Positions 23,273-32,628 of a stretch of DNA of 33,995 nt are shown one piece after another; the first letter of the stretch is position 1; each line of letters opens with the position of its first letter. The position numbers were made by a program, and so were the translations under genes. The notes below the pieces were generated by a model. The model had not been told where the DNA came from. It saw only the letters and a program-made list of their open reading frames with translations, and searched no databases. The stretch covers positions 1-33,995 of the forward strand of contig JACZJL010000137.1 of assembly GCA_014860585.1 (NCBI GenBank), given 5' to 3'. The DNA is from Bacteroidales bacterium. Lineage in GTDB: Bacteria; Bacteroidota; Bacteroidia; Bacteroidales; 4484-276.

Positions 23273-24490
23273 ATGAATGATTACCCGGTTATCATTTTCG
23301 CAGCCTTAATGATCCTGTTTTACGGGCTTTTCTCGAAATTGTCAGAGAAGTCGGTGATTACGGCGCCAATGGTTTTTGTTGCGGTGGGTTATATTGTCAG
23401 CCTTTTTGTCGGCTCTGACTGGAGGGAAGGCATCAATGCCTTGTGGGTTGAGCCAATTGCCCAGATCACACTGATTCTTGTGCTTTTTCTTGATGCCTCT
23501 ACTTTAAATTTAAAGGCGTTGCTCAAAGACCGGCAATTGCCGATGCGACTGTTGTTTGTGGGTTTACCGGTTACTATGGTGGTTGGGGTACTTTTTGCCT
23601 GGCTGCTCTTTCCCGGAATAGATATCTGGTGGCTGATTATTCTGGCCATCATCCTCTCGCCCACGGATGCAGCACTTGGTATTGCCGTGGTAACCAGTAA
23701 ACTTGTACCGCTCCGCATCCGGCAGACTATTAACGTCGAAAGCGGCTTGAATGACGGCTTTGCCCTACCGCCACTGCTGATTGCAATTGCCGTCCTGTCA
23801 GGAGAAGCCGGTGAAGGCGCCGGGTTTGCCTATTGGTCAATGTTCACCATCAAACAATTTATCTTTGGTCCTTTGATTGGCGGACTGGTGGGATGGATCG
23901 GCGGCTACCTTGTGGAAAAAGCATCTAAAAATGATTGGATGAACCAGACTTTCCAGCGGTTGGCAGCCCTTTCAATCGCCATCCTGTCCTATTCTCTGGC
24001 AGAAATGGCTGGCGGGAACGGATTCATTGCTGCATTTTTTGCCGGAATGTTGCTTGGAACGAGCACTGAGCATATCCGCGAACGGATTCATGAGTTTGGA
24101 GAAGCCGAAAGCCAGGCACTGGTAACATTCGTTTTTCTCCTGATGGGCATGATCATGATTCCGATTTCCATTCCTTTTTGGAATGTCAACTCGTTCATTT
24201 ATGCCATACTCAGCCTTACCGTGATTCGCATGGCGCCTGTTGCTTTAAGTCTCTTAGGCACAGGGCTTAACCGTGGAACGATAGCATTTATAGGCTGGTT
24301 CGGTCCAAGAGGGATTGCATCGGTTTTATACCTGCTCATGGTAGTTATTGAATTCGGGCTGAAGGGAATGGAACAAATCGCAGCTACAATTACGCTGACG
24401 GTACTATTAAGTGTTTTTTTACATGGAATTACTGCTTTTCCTTTCTCAAAATTATTTTCACAGGAAACAAATTTAACCTCATCGAAATAG
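23273..24490 (+). CDS. Cation:proton antiporter, CPA1/NhaP type
   Basis: The 405-residue inner-membrane protein has about 12 hydrophobic segments and the CPA1 transport motifs: ILSPTDAALGIAV, NVESGLNDGFALP with the Asn-Asp pair, GGNGFIAAFFAGMLLG, and WFGPRGIASVLYLL. These antiporters exchange Na+ (or K+) for H+ for pH and salt balance. No C-terminal regulatory domain is present. The gene has its own promoter-like box and lies 62 bases before pgi, so the two could be co-transcribed. Confidence 0.92.
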   Translation: MNDYPVIIFAALMILFYGLFSKLSEKSVITAPMVFVAVGYIVSLFVGSDWREGINALWVEPIAQITLILVLFLDASTLNLKALLKDRQLPMRLLFVGLPVTMVVGVLFAWLLFPGIDIWWLIILAIILSPTDAALGIAVVTSKLVPLRIRQTINVESGLNDGFALPPLLIAIAVLSGEAGEGAGFAYWSMFTIKQFIFGPLIGGLVGWIGGYLVEKASKNDWMNQTFQRLAALSIAILSYSLAEMAGGNGFIAAFFAGMLLGTSTEHIRERIHEFGEAESQALVTFVFLLMGMIMIPISIPFWNVNSFIYAILSLTVIRMAPVALSLLGTGLNRGTIAFIGWFGPRGIASVLYLLMVVIEFGLKGMEQIAATITLTVLLSVFLHGITAFPFSKLFSQETNLTSSK

Positions 24491-24552
24491 AATCCCGCTG
24501 ATTTCAGTTAACAGACCAAAATCTATTTCACTGAATTTAAAAAGGAATTAAA

Positions 24553-26193
24553 ATGACACCAGAAACCCAACAACTCACGAATCAGCCTGCATGGAAGGCG
24601 CTGAGAAATCATCTGAGCAATGGAATCCCTCATCTCCGCGAACTTTTCCGGGGAAATGATCACCGCGCAGGGAAAATGTCAATTGAGGCAGTAGGCCTTT
24701 TTCTCGATTATTCCAAAAACCGGATTACAGATGAAACCCTGGTTTTATTGTTAAAACTGGCCGAAGATACAGGGCTGCGCGAAAAGATAGATGCCATGTT
24801 CAGGGGAGAAAAAATCAACATCACCGAAAACCGGGCTGTTTTGCATGTGGCTTTACGTGCGCCCGCAGAGGCTGTTATTATGGTTGATGGCCAAAATGTT
24901 GTTCCGGGAGTTCATGAAGTGTTGAATAAAATGACCGTGTTTGCCGGCAAGGTGCGTTCAGGAGAATGGAAGGGCTATAGCGGGAAACCGGTTAAAAATA
25001 TTGTGAACATTGGAATTGGCGGCTCGGATCTGGGTCCGGTGATGGCTTACGAAGCGTTGAAAAGTTATAGCGACCGTTCGCTGAATTTCAGGTTTGTATC
25101 CAATGTTGATGGAACTGATTTCGCCGAAGCGGTGATTGATCTCGACGCATCCGAAACACTTTTCATCATCTCCTCAAAAACCTTCACCACCCTCGAAACC
25201 ATGACCAACGCCCACTCTGCACGGAAATGGTTTCTTGACCAAGCCGGGGGAGATGAAAATGCCATTGCCAGACATTTTGTAGCCGTTTCCACCAATGCTG
25301 CTGCGGTAGCCAAATTCGGTATTGACACCGGAAATATGTTCGGTTTCTGGGATTGGGTTGGCGGCCGCTACTCGATGGATTCAGCCATTGGCCTTTCGAC
25401 GATGCTCGCCATTGGACCGGAGAATTTTCGGGCAATGCTCAGCGGATTCCACCTGATGGATGAACATTTCCGGACGGCCCCATTTGAAACAAATCTGCCG
25501 GTGCTTATGGCTTTAATTTCGATCTGGAATGTCAATTTTCTTGGCGCTGAAACTATTGCCGTTTTGCCTTATGAGCAATACCTGAAACGGTTCCCGGCTT
25601 ACCTTCAGCAGCTTACGATGGAAAGTAACGGCAAGAGTGTAACGCTTGACGGCCTTAAGGTTGATTATGAGACCAGCCCAATCTACTGGGGTGAGCCGGG
25701 TACCAACGGCCAGCATTCTTTTTATCAACTCATACACCAGGGTACACGACTCATTCCCTGCGATTTTATTGCTTTTATTGAGCCGCAACATCAATTGGAC
25801 AATCATCATGACATCCTGATGGCTAACATGTTTGCCCAGGCCGAAGCGCTGGCATTTGGCAAAACAATAGAACAGGTCAACACTGAGGGAGTGCCCGAAT
25901 GGCTGGCGCCGCACAAAGTATTTGAAGGTAACCGGCCATCCAACACCATTCTTTCACAGCGTTTGACTCCGGAAGTATTGGGCAAACTAATTGCACTCTA
26001 CGAACACATTGTATTCACCCAGGGTGCCGTCTGGAATGTCGGGTCATTTGATCAATGGGGCGTTGAACTGGGAAAAGTGCTCGCACAGCGGATAACACCA
26101 GAGTTGGAAGGTGATACCGAACCAGTGCTTCAGCACGATGGCTCAACCAACAATCTGATCCGACGCTACCGGGCAATGAAAAAAAGAAGGTGA
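24553..26193 (+). CDS. pgi: Glucose-6-phosphate isomerase
   Basis: Pgi interconverts glucose 6-phosphate and fructose 6-phosphate in the cytoplasm. The 546-residue length fits the large bacterial/eukaryotic-type enzyme. Visible signatures are [65 protein letters not shown] with the catalytic His, and [14 protein letters not shown] with the Lys near the C terminus. No signal peptide. An upstream AAAGGAATTAAA may serve as a weak ribosome-binding site. Confidence 0.97.
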   Translation: MTPETQQLTNQPAWKALRNHLSNGIPHLRELFRGNDHRAGKMSIEAVGLFLDYSKNRITDETLVLLLKLAEDTGLREKIDAMFRGEKINITENRAVLHVALRAPAEAVIMVDGQNVVPGVHEVLNKMTVFAGKVRSGEWKGYSGKPVKNIVNIGIGGSDLGPVMAYEALKSYSDRSLNFRFVSNVDGTDFAEAVIDLDASETLFIISSKTFTTLETMTNAHSARKWFLDQAGGDENAIARHFVAVSTNAAAVAKFGIDTGNMFGFWDWVGGRYSMDSAIGLSTMLAIGPENFRAMLSGFHLMDEHFRTAPFETNLPVLMALISIWNVNFLGAETIAVLPYEQYLKRFPAYLQQLTMESNGKSVTLDGLKVDYETSPIYWGEPGTNGQHSFYQLIHQGTRLIPCDFIAFIEPQHQLDNHHDILMANMFAQAEALAFGKTIEQVNTEGVPEWLAPHKVFEGNRPSNTILSQRLTPEVLGKLIALYEHIVFTQGAVWNVGSFDQWGVELGKVLAQRITPELEGDTEPVLQHDGSTNNLIRRYRAMKKRR

Positions 26194-26265
26194 ATCGAAT
26201 GTCCTAACTTGCCAGGTTTTCATTTCAAATAATGATTTCTTTCCAAACAATATAAAACATCAATT

Positions 26266-27642
26266 ATGGACGAGTATATTAAATCGAGGTTAATGAGACT
26301 GATCAAGTTTCTGCTTTCGATGGTCGTAGCATTAGGTATTACTTTCCTTATCCGCGATCCCGGATTTACTGACTCTCAGGATTATGTGCTTTTCCTTTTA
26401 TTTTTTTCCATAGGTTTATGGCTTACCGAGGCGATGCCAGCATTTGCCGTCAGTCTGCTGATTATTGCATTTCTTGTATTTGCGCTTGGTAACGAACGTT
26501 TTAACTCAGCGCCGGAAAACATTGATAAATATGCGAATACTTTCTCCAGCAGTGTAATCTGGCTGATGCTCGGAGGTTTTTTTCTCGCTTCAGCCATGAC
26601 CAAAACGAAACTCGATCTGGCCCTTTTTAAATTTACCCTTAAGTTATCAGGTTCCAGGCCGGTTAACTTACTCATCGGGCTAATGGCGACTACTATGGTT
26701 GCCTCTATGTTAATGTCCAACACAGCTACAACTGCAATGGTCATTGCCGCTATCATGCCCCTGCTGATGTCGCTACCAAAGGATTCAGGTTTTTCGAAAG
26801 CATTACTGTTGGGCATTCCGATAGCCGCGGCAACAGGTGGTATGGGAACCATCATCGGTACCCCACCAAATGCCATCGCAGTCGGGGCTCTTGAAAATGC
26901 GGGAATCCATATTGATTTCATCGACTGGATGAAATTTGGGGTTCCGCTCGCATTCGTTCTAACCGCAATCAGCTGCTATGTACTCATCAAACTTTTCATC
27001 AAAGACAAAACACCCATTCCCCTCGCTTTTCTTGATGAACAGAAATTTGAACTCTCCCGTGAGTTTAACAGGCAGAGGTTCATTACAATAGGGGTTATCA
27101 TTGTTACGGTAGCATTATGGTTGACCACTTCGCTTCACGGAATTAAAGTTGCAGCAATTTGCGCAGTTCCCCTTGTGATTCTTACGCTGACGCGCGTTCT
27201 TGAGGGCAAAGATGTTCAAGGGCTACCCTGGGACACACTATTGCTCGTTGCCGGTGGTTTGTCGCTCGGGTTGGCGCTCGAATCAACCGGCTTGATGACT
27301 TTCTATGCTCAACAGCTCATCAATTTGGAAATAAACACTTTAGTACTGATGTTCGTTTTTGCATTTTTTACCATGCTGGTTTCCAATATCATGAGCAATA
27401 CAGCTGCCAGTACGGTGATGATTCCACTTGGCATGGCTATCCTGGTCGGATTTAAAGCTGAAATTGCATTGATCATTGCCCTTGCAGCTTCAACAGCTAT
27501 GTTCCTGCCGGTATCTTCACCACCCAACGCAATATCATACAGTACGGGATTACTTGCTCAGAAGGATTTCAGAATAGGAGGTTTTATCGTTGGAGGACTT
27601 GGCCCATTGTTAGCCATTTTATGGGTGCTCTTACTCTCGTAA
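26266..27642 (+). CDS. SLC13/DASS family sodium-coupled dicarboxylate transporter
   Basis: The 458-residue inner-membrane protein has the two inverted-repeat signatures of DASS carriers: SNTATTAMV with TIIGTPPNAIAVG in the first half, and SNTAASTVMIPLG with LPVSSPPNAISYSTG in the second. The family imports succinate, malate, fumarate or citrate (sometimes sulfate) with Na+. The paired SNT and PPNA motifs point to the carboxylate type. With the malic enzyme downstream and the Dcu carrier upstream, import of malate or succinate is a reasonable inference. Confidence 0.92.
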   Translation: MDEYIKSRLMRLIKFLLSMVVALGITFLIRDPGFTDSQDYVLFLLFFSIGLWLTEAMPAFAVSLLIIAFLVFALGNERFNSAPENIDKYANTFSSSVIWLMLGGFFLASAMTKTKLDLALFKFTLKLSGSRPVNLLIGLMATTMVASMLMSNTATTAMVIAAIMPLLMSLPKDSGFSKALLLGIPIAAATGGMGTIIGTPPNAIAVGALENAGIHIDFIDWMKFGVPLAFVLTAISCYVLIKLFIKDKTPIPLAFLDEQKFELSREFNRQRFITIGVIIVTVALWLTTSLHGIKVAAICAVPLVILTLTRVLEGKDVQGLPWDTLLLVAGGLSLGLALESTGLMTFYAQQLINLEINTLVLMFVFAFFTMLVSNIMSNTAASTVMIPLGMAILVGFKAEIALIIALAASTAMFLPVSSPPNAISYSTGLLAQKDFRIGGFIVGGLGPLLAILWVLLLS

Positions 27643-27974
27643 ATTTTATAACTACCTCGGATGATTAAACTTTACGTTTAACCTAACCTGGATAAACCAG
27701 AAATTACAACAGACAATAAACAAATCCCAAATAAAACTCAATGTACAATGGATCAAAAATCCAAACAGTGAAAGCAGCCTTGACTGCCCTGATTTCCTCA
27801 CGCAGTCAGGCAGGATAAATTGTGTATCAGTTTGATAATTGAATTTTTGAATTTAGTATTAATTTGTCTTTTGATATTTGTCATTTTCCTATGGATGCCT
27901 TCGGCAGAAAATTCTGCCAAAAAAAGCAAGAAAATCAGAAATAATACACTAAAAATTAATCAACAAAAAGCGTT
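27643..27974. other. Gene-free stretch between transporter and malic enzyme
   Basis: The 332 bases hold copy B of the dispersed repeat (27849-27925). They also contain a hairpin-prone segment at 27784-27813, where CTGCC(C)TGA pairs with TCAGGCAG with one bulge. A short open frame running into the malic-enzyme gene is translated mostly from the repeat and is not credible. No clear promoter box was found. Confidence 0.5.
27849..27925. repeat. Dispersed repeat, copy B
   Basis: This is the reverse complement of 991-1080, with a 41-base identical core (27884-27924). The core ends in the GGCAGAA/TTCTGCC hairpin followed by an A run, and an 11-mer at the far end (27850-27860) is shared. It lies 50 bases before the malic-enzyme start, so it would be part of that gene's leader if transcription starts upstream. 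Confidence 0.75.
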
Positions 27975-29591
27975 ATGGAAGAAAAGACTGGGTATTCACT
28001 GTTGCGCAATCCACGCTATACCAAAGGAACGGCTTTTACGCCTGAAGAACGAAAGAAATATGGACTTGAAGGATTGTTACCCATCAATGTAGAGTCAATG
28101 GAAACACAGATTCTGCGCATTAATATGCAGTTAGAAAACATTGAGGCGCCGATCAATAAGTACATCTACCTCTCGCAACTTCAGGATACAAATGAGACGC
28201 TGTTTTACAAAACCATCATTAGCGAGCCGGCAAAATTTTTACCGCTGGTTTACACACCAACTGTAGGCGAAGCTTGTGAAAAATTCGGTCATATTGCCCG
28301 GCGGCCAAAAGGGCTTTTTATTTCCATTGACCAAAAAGACCGTATCAGGGAGATACTGAAAAACTGGCCTGAAAAAGATATTCGCTTCATTGTGGTCACC
28401 GATGGTGGAAGAATACTTGGGCTGGGCGATCTCGGCATTTTCGGTATCGGCATTCCGATCGGAAAACTGGCACTCTATACCAGTTGTGCCGGTGTTCCAC
28501 CTGAACATACACTTCCGATCGTTTTAGATGTTGGCACAAACAATGAAACGTTCTTAACCGATCCGCTTTATCCCGGATTAAAACATAAACGGATCAGAGG
28601 AAAGGAGTTTGACGATTTTGTTGAGGCCTTCGTTGTAGCTGCAAATGAGGTTTATCCAAAATTATGTATTCAGTGGGAGGACTTTCCGGGGGTGGATGCC
28701 ATCCGCATTTTGAATCAATATCGTGACAATGTGTGCACCTTCAATGATGATATACAAGGCACGGCTGCTATTGCTACTGCCGGGTTTATCTCCATCAGCA
28801 GGCATCTGGGGAAACCATTCCGCGATCAGAAATTTCTCTTCCTGGGAGCTGGCGCCGCCGGATTTGGCATAGCAGATATGCTGGTGAAAAAGTTTCAGAA
28901 AGATGGATTAACCCGTGAAGAAGCTTTAAAACAAATCTGGATGTTCGACGTAAACGGCTTACTGGTCAAATCAAGAACCGACCTGGCTGAGCACCAGAAG
29001 GAATTTGCCCATGAATGTGACCCCATCAGTGATTTTGCAGAAGCGATACTAAAGATAAAACCCACAGCTATTGTTGGTGTAAGCACTGTTGGCGGTGCTT
29101 TCAATCAGCAGGTCATCGAAAATATGAGTGCTGTAAACGAAAGACCAATTATCTTCCCCTACTCCAACCCTACTTCACATTCGGAATGCACTGCAGAGCA
29201 AGCATATACCTGGAGCAAAGGCAAAGCGATCTTTGCCAGTGGCAGTCCTTTTCCGCCGGTAACTTACAGAGGTAAAACCTTTACCCCCGGACAGGGTAAT
29301 AACGTATTCATCTTCCCTGCCTTAGGTTTAGCCATTTATGCAACAGAAGCCAAACGAGTAACTGACGACATGCTGATCACAGCTGCAGAAGGAGTGGCTG
29401 AGCAGGTTAGTCCTAAGGATTTTGAAAGCGGTTTGATCTATCCATCGGTGAATGACATTCGAAATGTATCAGTGAATGTCGCGGTTAAAGTTGCTCAAGA
29501 GATTTTCAGCAGCGGTTTGGCAGGCATTGAAAAACCAGGCGATATCAGGGCATTTATCAAAAGTAAAATGTACGCGCCAATTTACAAGTAA
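27975..29591 (+). CDS. maeA: NAD(P)-dependent malic enzyme, large type
   Basis: Malic enzyme oxidatively decarboxylates malate to pyruvate and CO2. The 538-residue length and wording match the large MaeA/SfcA type: YTPTVGEACEKFG (from residue 93), VTDGGRILGLGDLG with the catalytic Tyr/Lys region, QWEDFPGVDAIRIL with metal-binding Glu-Asp, FNDDIQGTAAIATAG (about 256), the dinucleotide fold GAGAAGFGIADML (about 290), and SNPTSHSECTAEQA. NAD or NADP preference cannot be fixed safely. It could feed pyruvate from dicarboxylates taken up by the neighbouring SLC13 carrier. Confidence 0.95.
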   Translation: MEEKTGYSLLRNPRYTKGTAFTPEERKKYGLEGLLPINVESMETQILRINMQLENIEAPINKYIYLSQLQDTNETLFYKTIISEPAKFLPLVYTPTVGEACEKFGHIARRPKGLFISIDQKDRIREILKNWPEKDIRFIVVTDGGRILGLGDLGIFGIGIPIGKLALYTSCAGVPPEHTLPIVLDVGTNNETFLTDPLYPGLKHKRIRGKEFDDFVEAFVVAANEVYPKLCIQWEDFPGVDAIRILNQYRDNVCTFNDDIQGTAAIATAGFISISRHLGKPFRDQKFLFLGAGAAGFGIADMLVKKFQKDGLTREEALKQIWMFDVNGLLVKSRTDLAEHQKEFAHECDPISDFAEAILKIKPTAIVGVSTVGGAFNQQVIENMSAVNERPIIFPYSNPTSHSECTAEQAYTWSKGKAIFASGSPFPPVTYRGKTFTPGQGNNVFIFPALGLAIYATEAKRVTDDMLITAAEGVAEQVSPKDFESGLIYPSVNDIRNVSVNVAVKVAQEIFSSGLAGIEKPGDIRAFIKSKMYAPIYK

Positions 29592-29680
29592 AACCTTAAA
29601 GATATTCCAAACAAAAATTTGTTTTTCGAATTTGTGCTTCTATGCCCGGGGAAAAATAAAACACTGTCAAGGAATTTCAT

Positions 29681-29688
29681 TACTTTTG
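29681..29688 (+). promoter_or_regulatory. Putative -7 promoter box for tRNA-Val
   Basis: TACTTTTG matches TAnnTTTG and ends 21 bases before the tRNA. No good -33 TTTG is present. Confidence 0.45.
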
Positions 29689-29709
29689 TGGTTGTAAATT
29701 CAACTTAAC

Positions 29710-29784
29710 GGGTGGTTAGCTCAGTCGGTTCAGAGCGCTTGCTTCACACGCAAGAGGTCAAGAGTTCGAATCTCTTACTACCCA
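29710..29784 (+). tRNA. tRNA-Val (anticodon CAC)
   Basis: The 75-base sequence folds as a cloverleaf. Acceptor GGGTGGT pairs with ACTACCC (one G-T pair), D stem GCTC with GAGC, anticodon stem CTTGC with GCAAG around loop TTCACAC, and T stem AAGAG with CTCTT around TTCGAAT. The loop gives anticodon CAC, which reads GUG valine codons. The discriminator base is A and the 3' CCA is not encoded. No integrase or element is attached downstream. Confidence 0.95.
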
Positions 29785-29839
29785 CAGGTGAAATGGAACT
29801 TTCCAAACCCCAGGCGCCCATCTTTAAGGAGAATATTTC

Positions 29840-29856
29840 GGTGCGCTGCACCTTTT
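29840..29856 (+). terminator. Possible terminator after the tRNA
   Basis: GGTGC-gct-GCACC forms a short perfect stem followed by four T. The 3-base loop and short T-run make it weak, but it is the only candidate downstream of the tRNA. Confidence 0.35.
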
Positions 29857-29958
29857 CCATAAGATTACAGGTCTTTCAGCAAGCCCAAATTTCAATTGGT
29901 ATAGCTTTAGCCAAAGATTAATAAACTACGCAATTTTTATCTCAATAATGAAATGAAC

Positions 29959-29980
29959 AAAAAAGGGAGCCGAAGCTCCC
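29959..29980 (-). terminator. Rho-independent terminator of the AOR-ppnP operon
   Basis: On the minus strand, GGGAGC and GCTCCC close a TTCG tetraloop (plus 29965-29980) and are followed by a run of six T. It lies 10 bases past the ppnP stop codon and is a textbook terminator. Confidence 0.9.
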
Positions 29981-29989
29981 CCTTTTCAA

Positions 29990-30271
29990 TTATTTATACA
30001 AGCAGCGGTAAGATGTATCCGTTTGCATGTTTACTTTAAACTTCACGTCTTTTGGAACGATGAAGGTTTCAAAGGCTTTATAGCTCTTCCACCCGGATTC
30101 GCCCGGGAGCATCACATCCATGGTTCCTGAGGTGACGGTCATGTGCTCAACCGTAGAGGTTCCGAATTCATAGTCTCCTGCTGCCATCACTCCAACTGTG
30201 GCCGGCCCTTCAGCAGTTTCGAAAGCAATGGACTTCACTTTGCCGTCAAAATATTCATTTGTTTTAAACAT
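29990..30271 (-). CDS. ppnP: Pyrimidine/purine nucleoside phosphorylase PpnP (YaiE/DUF1255)
   Basis: PpnP splits nucleosides with phosphate into free base and ribose 1-phosphate. The 93-residue cupin-like protein matches the family throughout: N-terminal YFDGKVKSIAFE, VGVMAAGDYEFGTSTVEHMT, SGTMDVMLPGE, FETFIVPKDVKFKVN, and a C-terminal SYRCLYK. The frame is open further upstream, but the Met at 30271 matches the family start. It lies 5 bases after the AOR stop and is followed by a strong terminator, so the two genes form one transcript. I see no biochemical reason for this pairing. Confidence 0.93.
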   Translation of the reverse strand: MFKTNEYFDGKVKSIAFETAEGPATVGVMAAGDYEFGTSTVEHMTVTSGTMDVMLPGESGWKSYKAFETFIVPKDVKFKVNMQTDTSYRCLYK

Positions 30272-30276
30272 CGCTT

Positions 30277-32436
30277 TTATTCTTGTTTTTCTTTTACAAT
30301 TTCGATAACTTCCGGCAAATCCATGCCGATCTTCATCAGGTGGTCGATCTTTGGTACACCATTTTTGGTCCATCCGCGGCGGAAATAAACTGCGTCGAGC
30401 AGTTGCTCATAGCGGTCTTCGCGGTATTTGCGTGTGATGGTTACTTTCTCTTCGGTAGATTTCCCAGCCGGGTCAACACCGATCAACTCTTTCATCTGCT
30501 TGTCGTAGCGTTCGGCTCTTGATTCGTATTCTTCAACAGTTACGGGGCCGGCAGCGCGGTAAGGCTGGGCATCGTGTTTGCGAAGGCCGTATCCGCGACG
30601 GATATTGAAAATCCGCTGGAAGTTATACACCCGCTCGCTCTGGCGGATCATCTCATGTTTGTCGAAACTCATATCGCCGGTAACAGCGCGGTAAATGGTC
30701 ACGTAGTTATCCACGTGTTCGGGCACTTTGGCAGGTTCGTCTGTCTGGGCATTGTTTTCAGGTTCCACGTCGTTCCAGGGGAGTTTGCATAAGCCCTGTA
30801 ATCCAAACCAGGTACGGAACATCGGGAAGTAGTGCAGCGCTTCGGCTTTTTTCTCAAATGTGGGGATCTGGTTGTTCACCATATCCATAAAGATGAGCCA
30901 GGCTTCGTCGTGCTGCGGACCTTTGTTTGTCATGGCATAGCCGCCCTGCTGCGCCAGCGATTCTTTGGAAACATATTGAGAATACTCAAGTCCTTTGTTT
31001 TCCATGCCGATATCCTGGAGGAACTGTGGGTCTCCCCAACCTTTTGCGGCAAATATTTTTTTCATTTTGTGAACGCCTTGTCCGGCAACCACACCAAATC
31101 CTTCGCCACGTGCCAGTTGATGGAGCAACTCCATGGCGCCATCAGCATTTCCGAAGTTAAGCTTCAGGCCGCCTGTGCGTTCATCATTTAAAATCCCGTT
31201 TTCGTAGCATTCCATTACAAATCCCAGGATGGTTCCCCATGTAATTGTACAAATGCCATAGGTGTCGCAATAGAAGTTGGCTTCGATGGTGAAGTCGGGG
31301 TCGAAAATGCCGGCACATGAGCCGAGTGAAGCGGCTGTTTCGTATTCAGGGCCGTCAACAATAACACATTGTCCTTTGTAAGGGCCGGTGCGCAGCATAT
31401 AGTTGTCAACACCTTTGGCGCACGACATGTTGCAGCCAATCCAGCAGCCGTCCGGAACGCCTTGTGTAAAGCGTTCTTTGTAGATATTCGAGTGAACCTT
31501 CACCGCGTCGGGGTGGCTTCCGAATTTGAAATTATTGGTGGGAAATAAGTCGTAATCATTCATAACATTAGTGAGGTGAGCCGTTCCTTTGGTTCTCATC
31601 TCGGCCTGGCTGTCGTCGAAATCGCGCATCTCTTTGTTAAAGCGGCGGCCACGTTCCATAATGGCTTCCAGGTCAACCACATTGTTGAGGTTCCCTTTTA
31701 CTCCCGGGATTTTGCAAACGATAGCTTTTATCTTTTTATCTCTGAAAACGGTTCCGATACCGCCACGGCCGGCTTGTTTCAGACGAACGAGTTTGCGTTT
31801 TGGATCGTAAAAAGTGAAGTTCAGCATCCCGATCAGAGAGTGATCTGCCGCAATTCCGGTGGAGACAACGCCTATATTTTTTTTATCTTTTTCGTCATCG
31901 GCATACATTTCGGTAAGCGCTTCTCCCAGCAGATGGCTGTCGAGCAGGTCGTAAGGCGCTTCATTGATTTCCACTTTGTGATTAACCCCATCAATGAAAA
32001 TGATCACGTCTTTGTCTGATTTTCCGGTGATCTCGATGGCATCAAAACCTGAGAACTTAAGAAACGGGCCAAAGAATCCGCCAACGTTACTGTCAATCGG
32101 AATGTCGGTTTGCGGTGAAATGGAAACACAGATTGATTTTCCTGAGCCGGAATACTGGGTAATTCCTCCAATTGGGCCTGAGGCAATGTTGATTTCGTTT
32201 TCGGGATCATTCCATCTGGTGTCGGGTTTGGTGGCATCCCACAACAGTTTCAGCCCGTAACCTCGCCCTCCGATGAATTTTTCCTTCATCAAGGCTGGTA
32301 CATCTTTTTCTTTGATTTCGTTGTTGCTCAGGTTCAGGTAGAGGATTTTGTCGGTGTAACCTCTTTCGAGTGGTTTCCATTTGTACGACCACGATTTGAG
32401 CAATTTGTGCATCTCCTTTAATTCTAAAGCTTCCAT
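30277..32436 (-). CDS. Tungsten-type aldehyde:ferredoxin oxidoreductase family enzyme
   Basis: AOR-family enzymes use a W- or Mo-bis-pterin and a 4Fe-4S cluster to oxidise aldehydes with ferredoxin, or run the reverse. The N-terminal domain shows KFIGGRGYGLKLLWD and ASGPIGG. AGRGGIGTVFRDKKIKAIV is the family's pterin-binding region. Cluster ligands are C331-x3-C335-x3-C339 (CWIGCNMSC) plus C550 (GLCKLPW). Archaeal AOR has C-x2-C-x3-C, so the first spacing here is one longer. The 719-residue length is larger than the roughly 600 of classic AOR. The start at ATG 32436 is preferred to an adjacent TTG. The protein is cytosolic. The aldehyde substrate is unknown; moeA/moaA/moaC in this window could supply its cofactor. 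Confidence 0.9.
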   Translation of the reverse strand: MEALELKEMHKLLKSWSYKWKPLERGYTDKILYLNLSNNEIKEKDVPALMKEKFIGGRGYGLKLLWDATKPDTRWNDPENEINIASGPIGGITQYSGSGKSICVSISPQTDIPIDSNVGGFFGPFLKFSGFDAIEITGKSDKDVIIFIDGVNHKVEINEAPYDLLDSHLLGEALTEMYADDEKDKKNIGVVSTGIAADHSLIGMLNFTFYDPKRKLVRLKQAGRGGIGTVFRDKKIKAIVCKIPGVKGNLNNVVDLEAIMERGRRFNKEMRDFDDSQAEMRTKGTAHLTNVMNDYDLFPTNNFKFGSHPDAVKVHSNIYKERFTQGVPDGCWIGCNMSCAKGVDNYMLRTGPYKGQCVIVDGPEYETAASLGSCAGIFDPDFTIEANFYCDTYGICTITWGTILGFVMECYENGILNDERTGGLKLNFGNADGAMELLHQLARGEGFGVVAGQGVHKMKKIFAAKGWGDPQFLQDIGMENKGLEYSQYVSKESLAQQGGYAMTNKGPQHDEAWLIFMDMVNNQIPTFEKKAEALHYFPMFRTWFGLQGLCKLPWNDVEPENNAQTDEPAKVPEHVDNYVTIYRAVTGDMSFDKHEMIRQSERVYNFQRIFNIRRGYGLRKHDAQPYRAAGPVTVEEYESRAERYDKQMKELIGVDPAGKSTEEKVTITRKYREDRYEQLLDAVYFRRGWTKNGVPKIDHLMKIGMDLPEVIEIVKEKQE

Positions 32437-32486
32437 CAAAATTTAGTTATTAAGATTAGATAGATAATTTCATGTTATTTAGTTCA

Positions 32487-32494
32487 CAAAAGTA
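32487..32494 (-). promoter_or_regulatory. Putative -7 promoter box for the AOR operon
   Basis: On the minus strand this reads TACTTTTG, matching TAnnTTTG, 50 bases before the AOR ATG. No clear -33 element. Confidence 0.45.
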
Positions 32495-32628
32495 CATATT
32501 TTCGGCAATCCCGGTGGGATGTAAAAAATTGGAAGAGTGTTTTTATTGATCAATCAAGGGTAAAGAATGGTTTTGAAAAGCAGAAATAGCAAGTAGAAGT
32601 GGCCTTTATTTTTCGAAAAGCACCTTCG

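Noticed and set aside
27820-28092. Open frame of 90 codons before the malic enzyme
   Set aside because: It covers the dispersed repeat and overlaps the malic-enzyme start in another frame; no family resemblance.
29609-29626. AAACAAA/TTTGTTT hairpin with T-run after the malic enzyme as terminator
   Set aside because: A/T-only stem with a 2-base loop is too weak to call.
29712-29921. Open frame across the tRNA
   Set aside because: It begins inside the tRNA-Val gene and has no domain; chance frame.
29710-29960. tRNA-Val as an attachment site of an integrated element
   Set aside because: No integrase, no repeated tRNA 3' end and no foreign-looking genes nearby.
32437-32628. Hidden HicA toxin gene
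   Set aside because: All minus-strand frames reach stops within about 25 codons and none shows the HicA His motif; too short.
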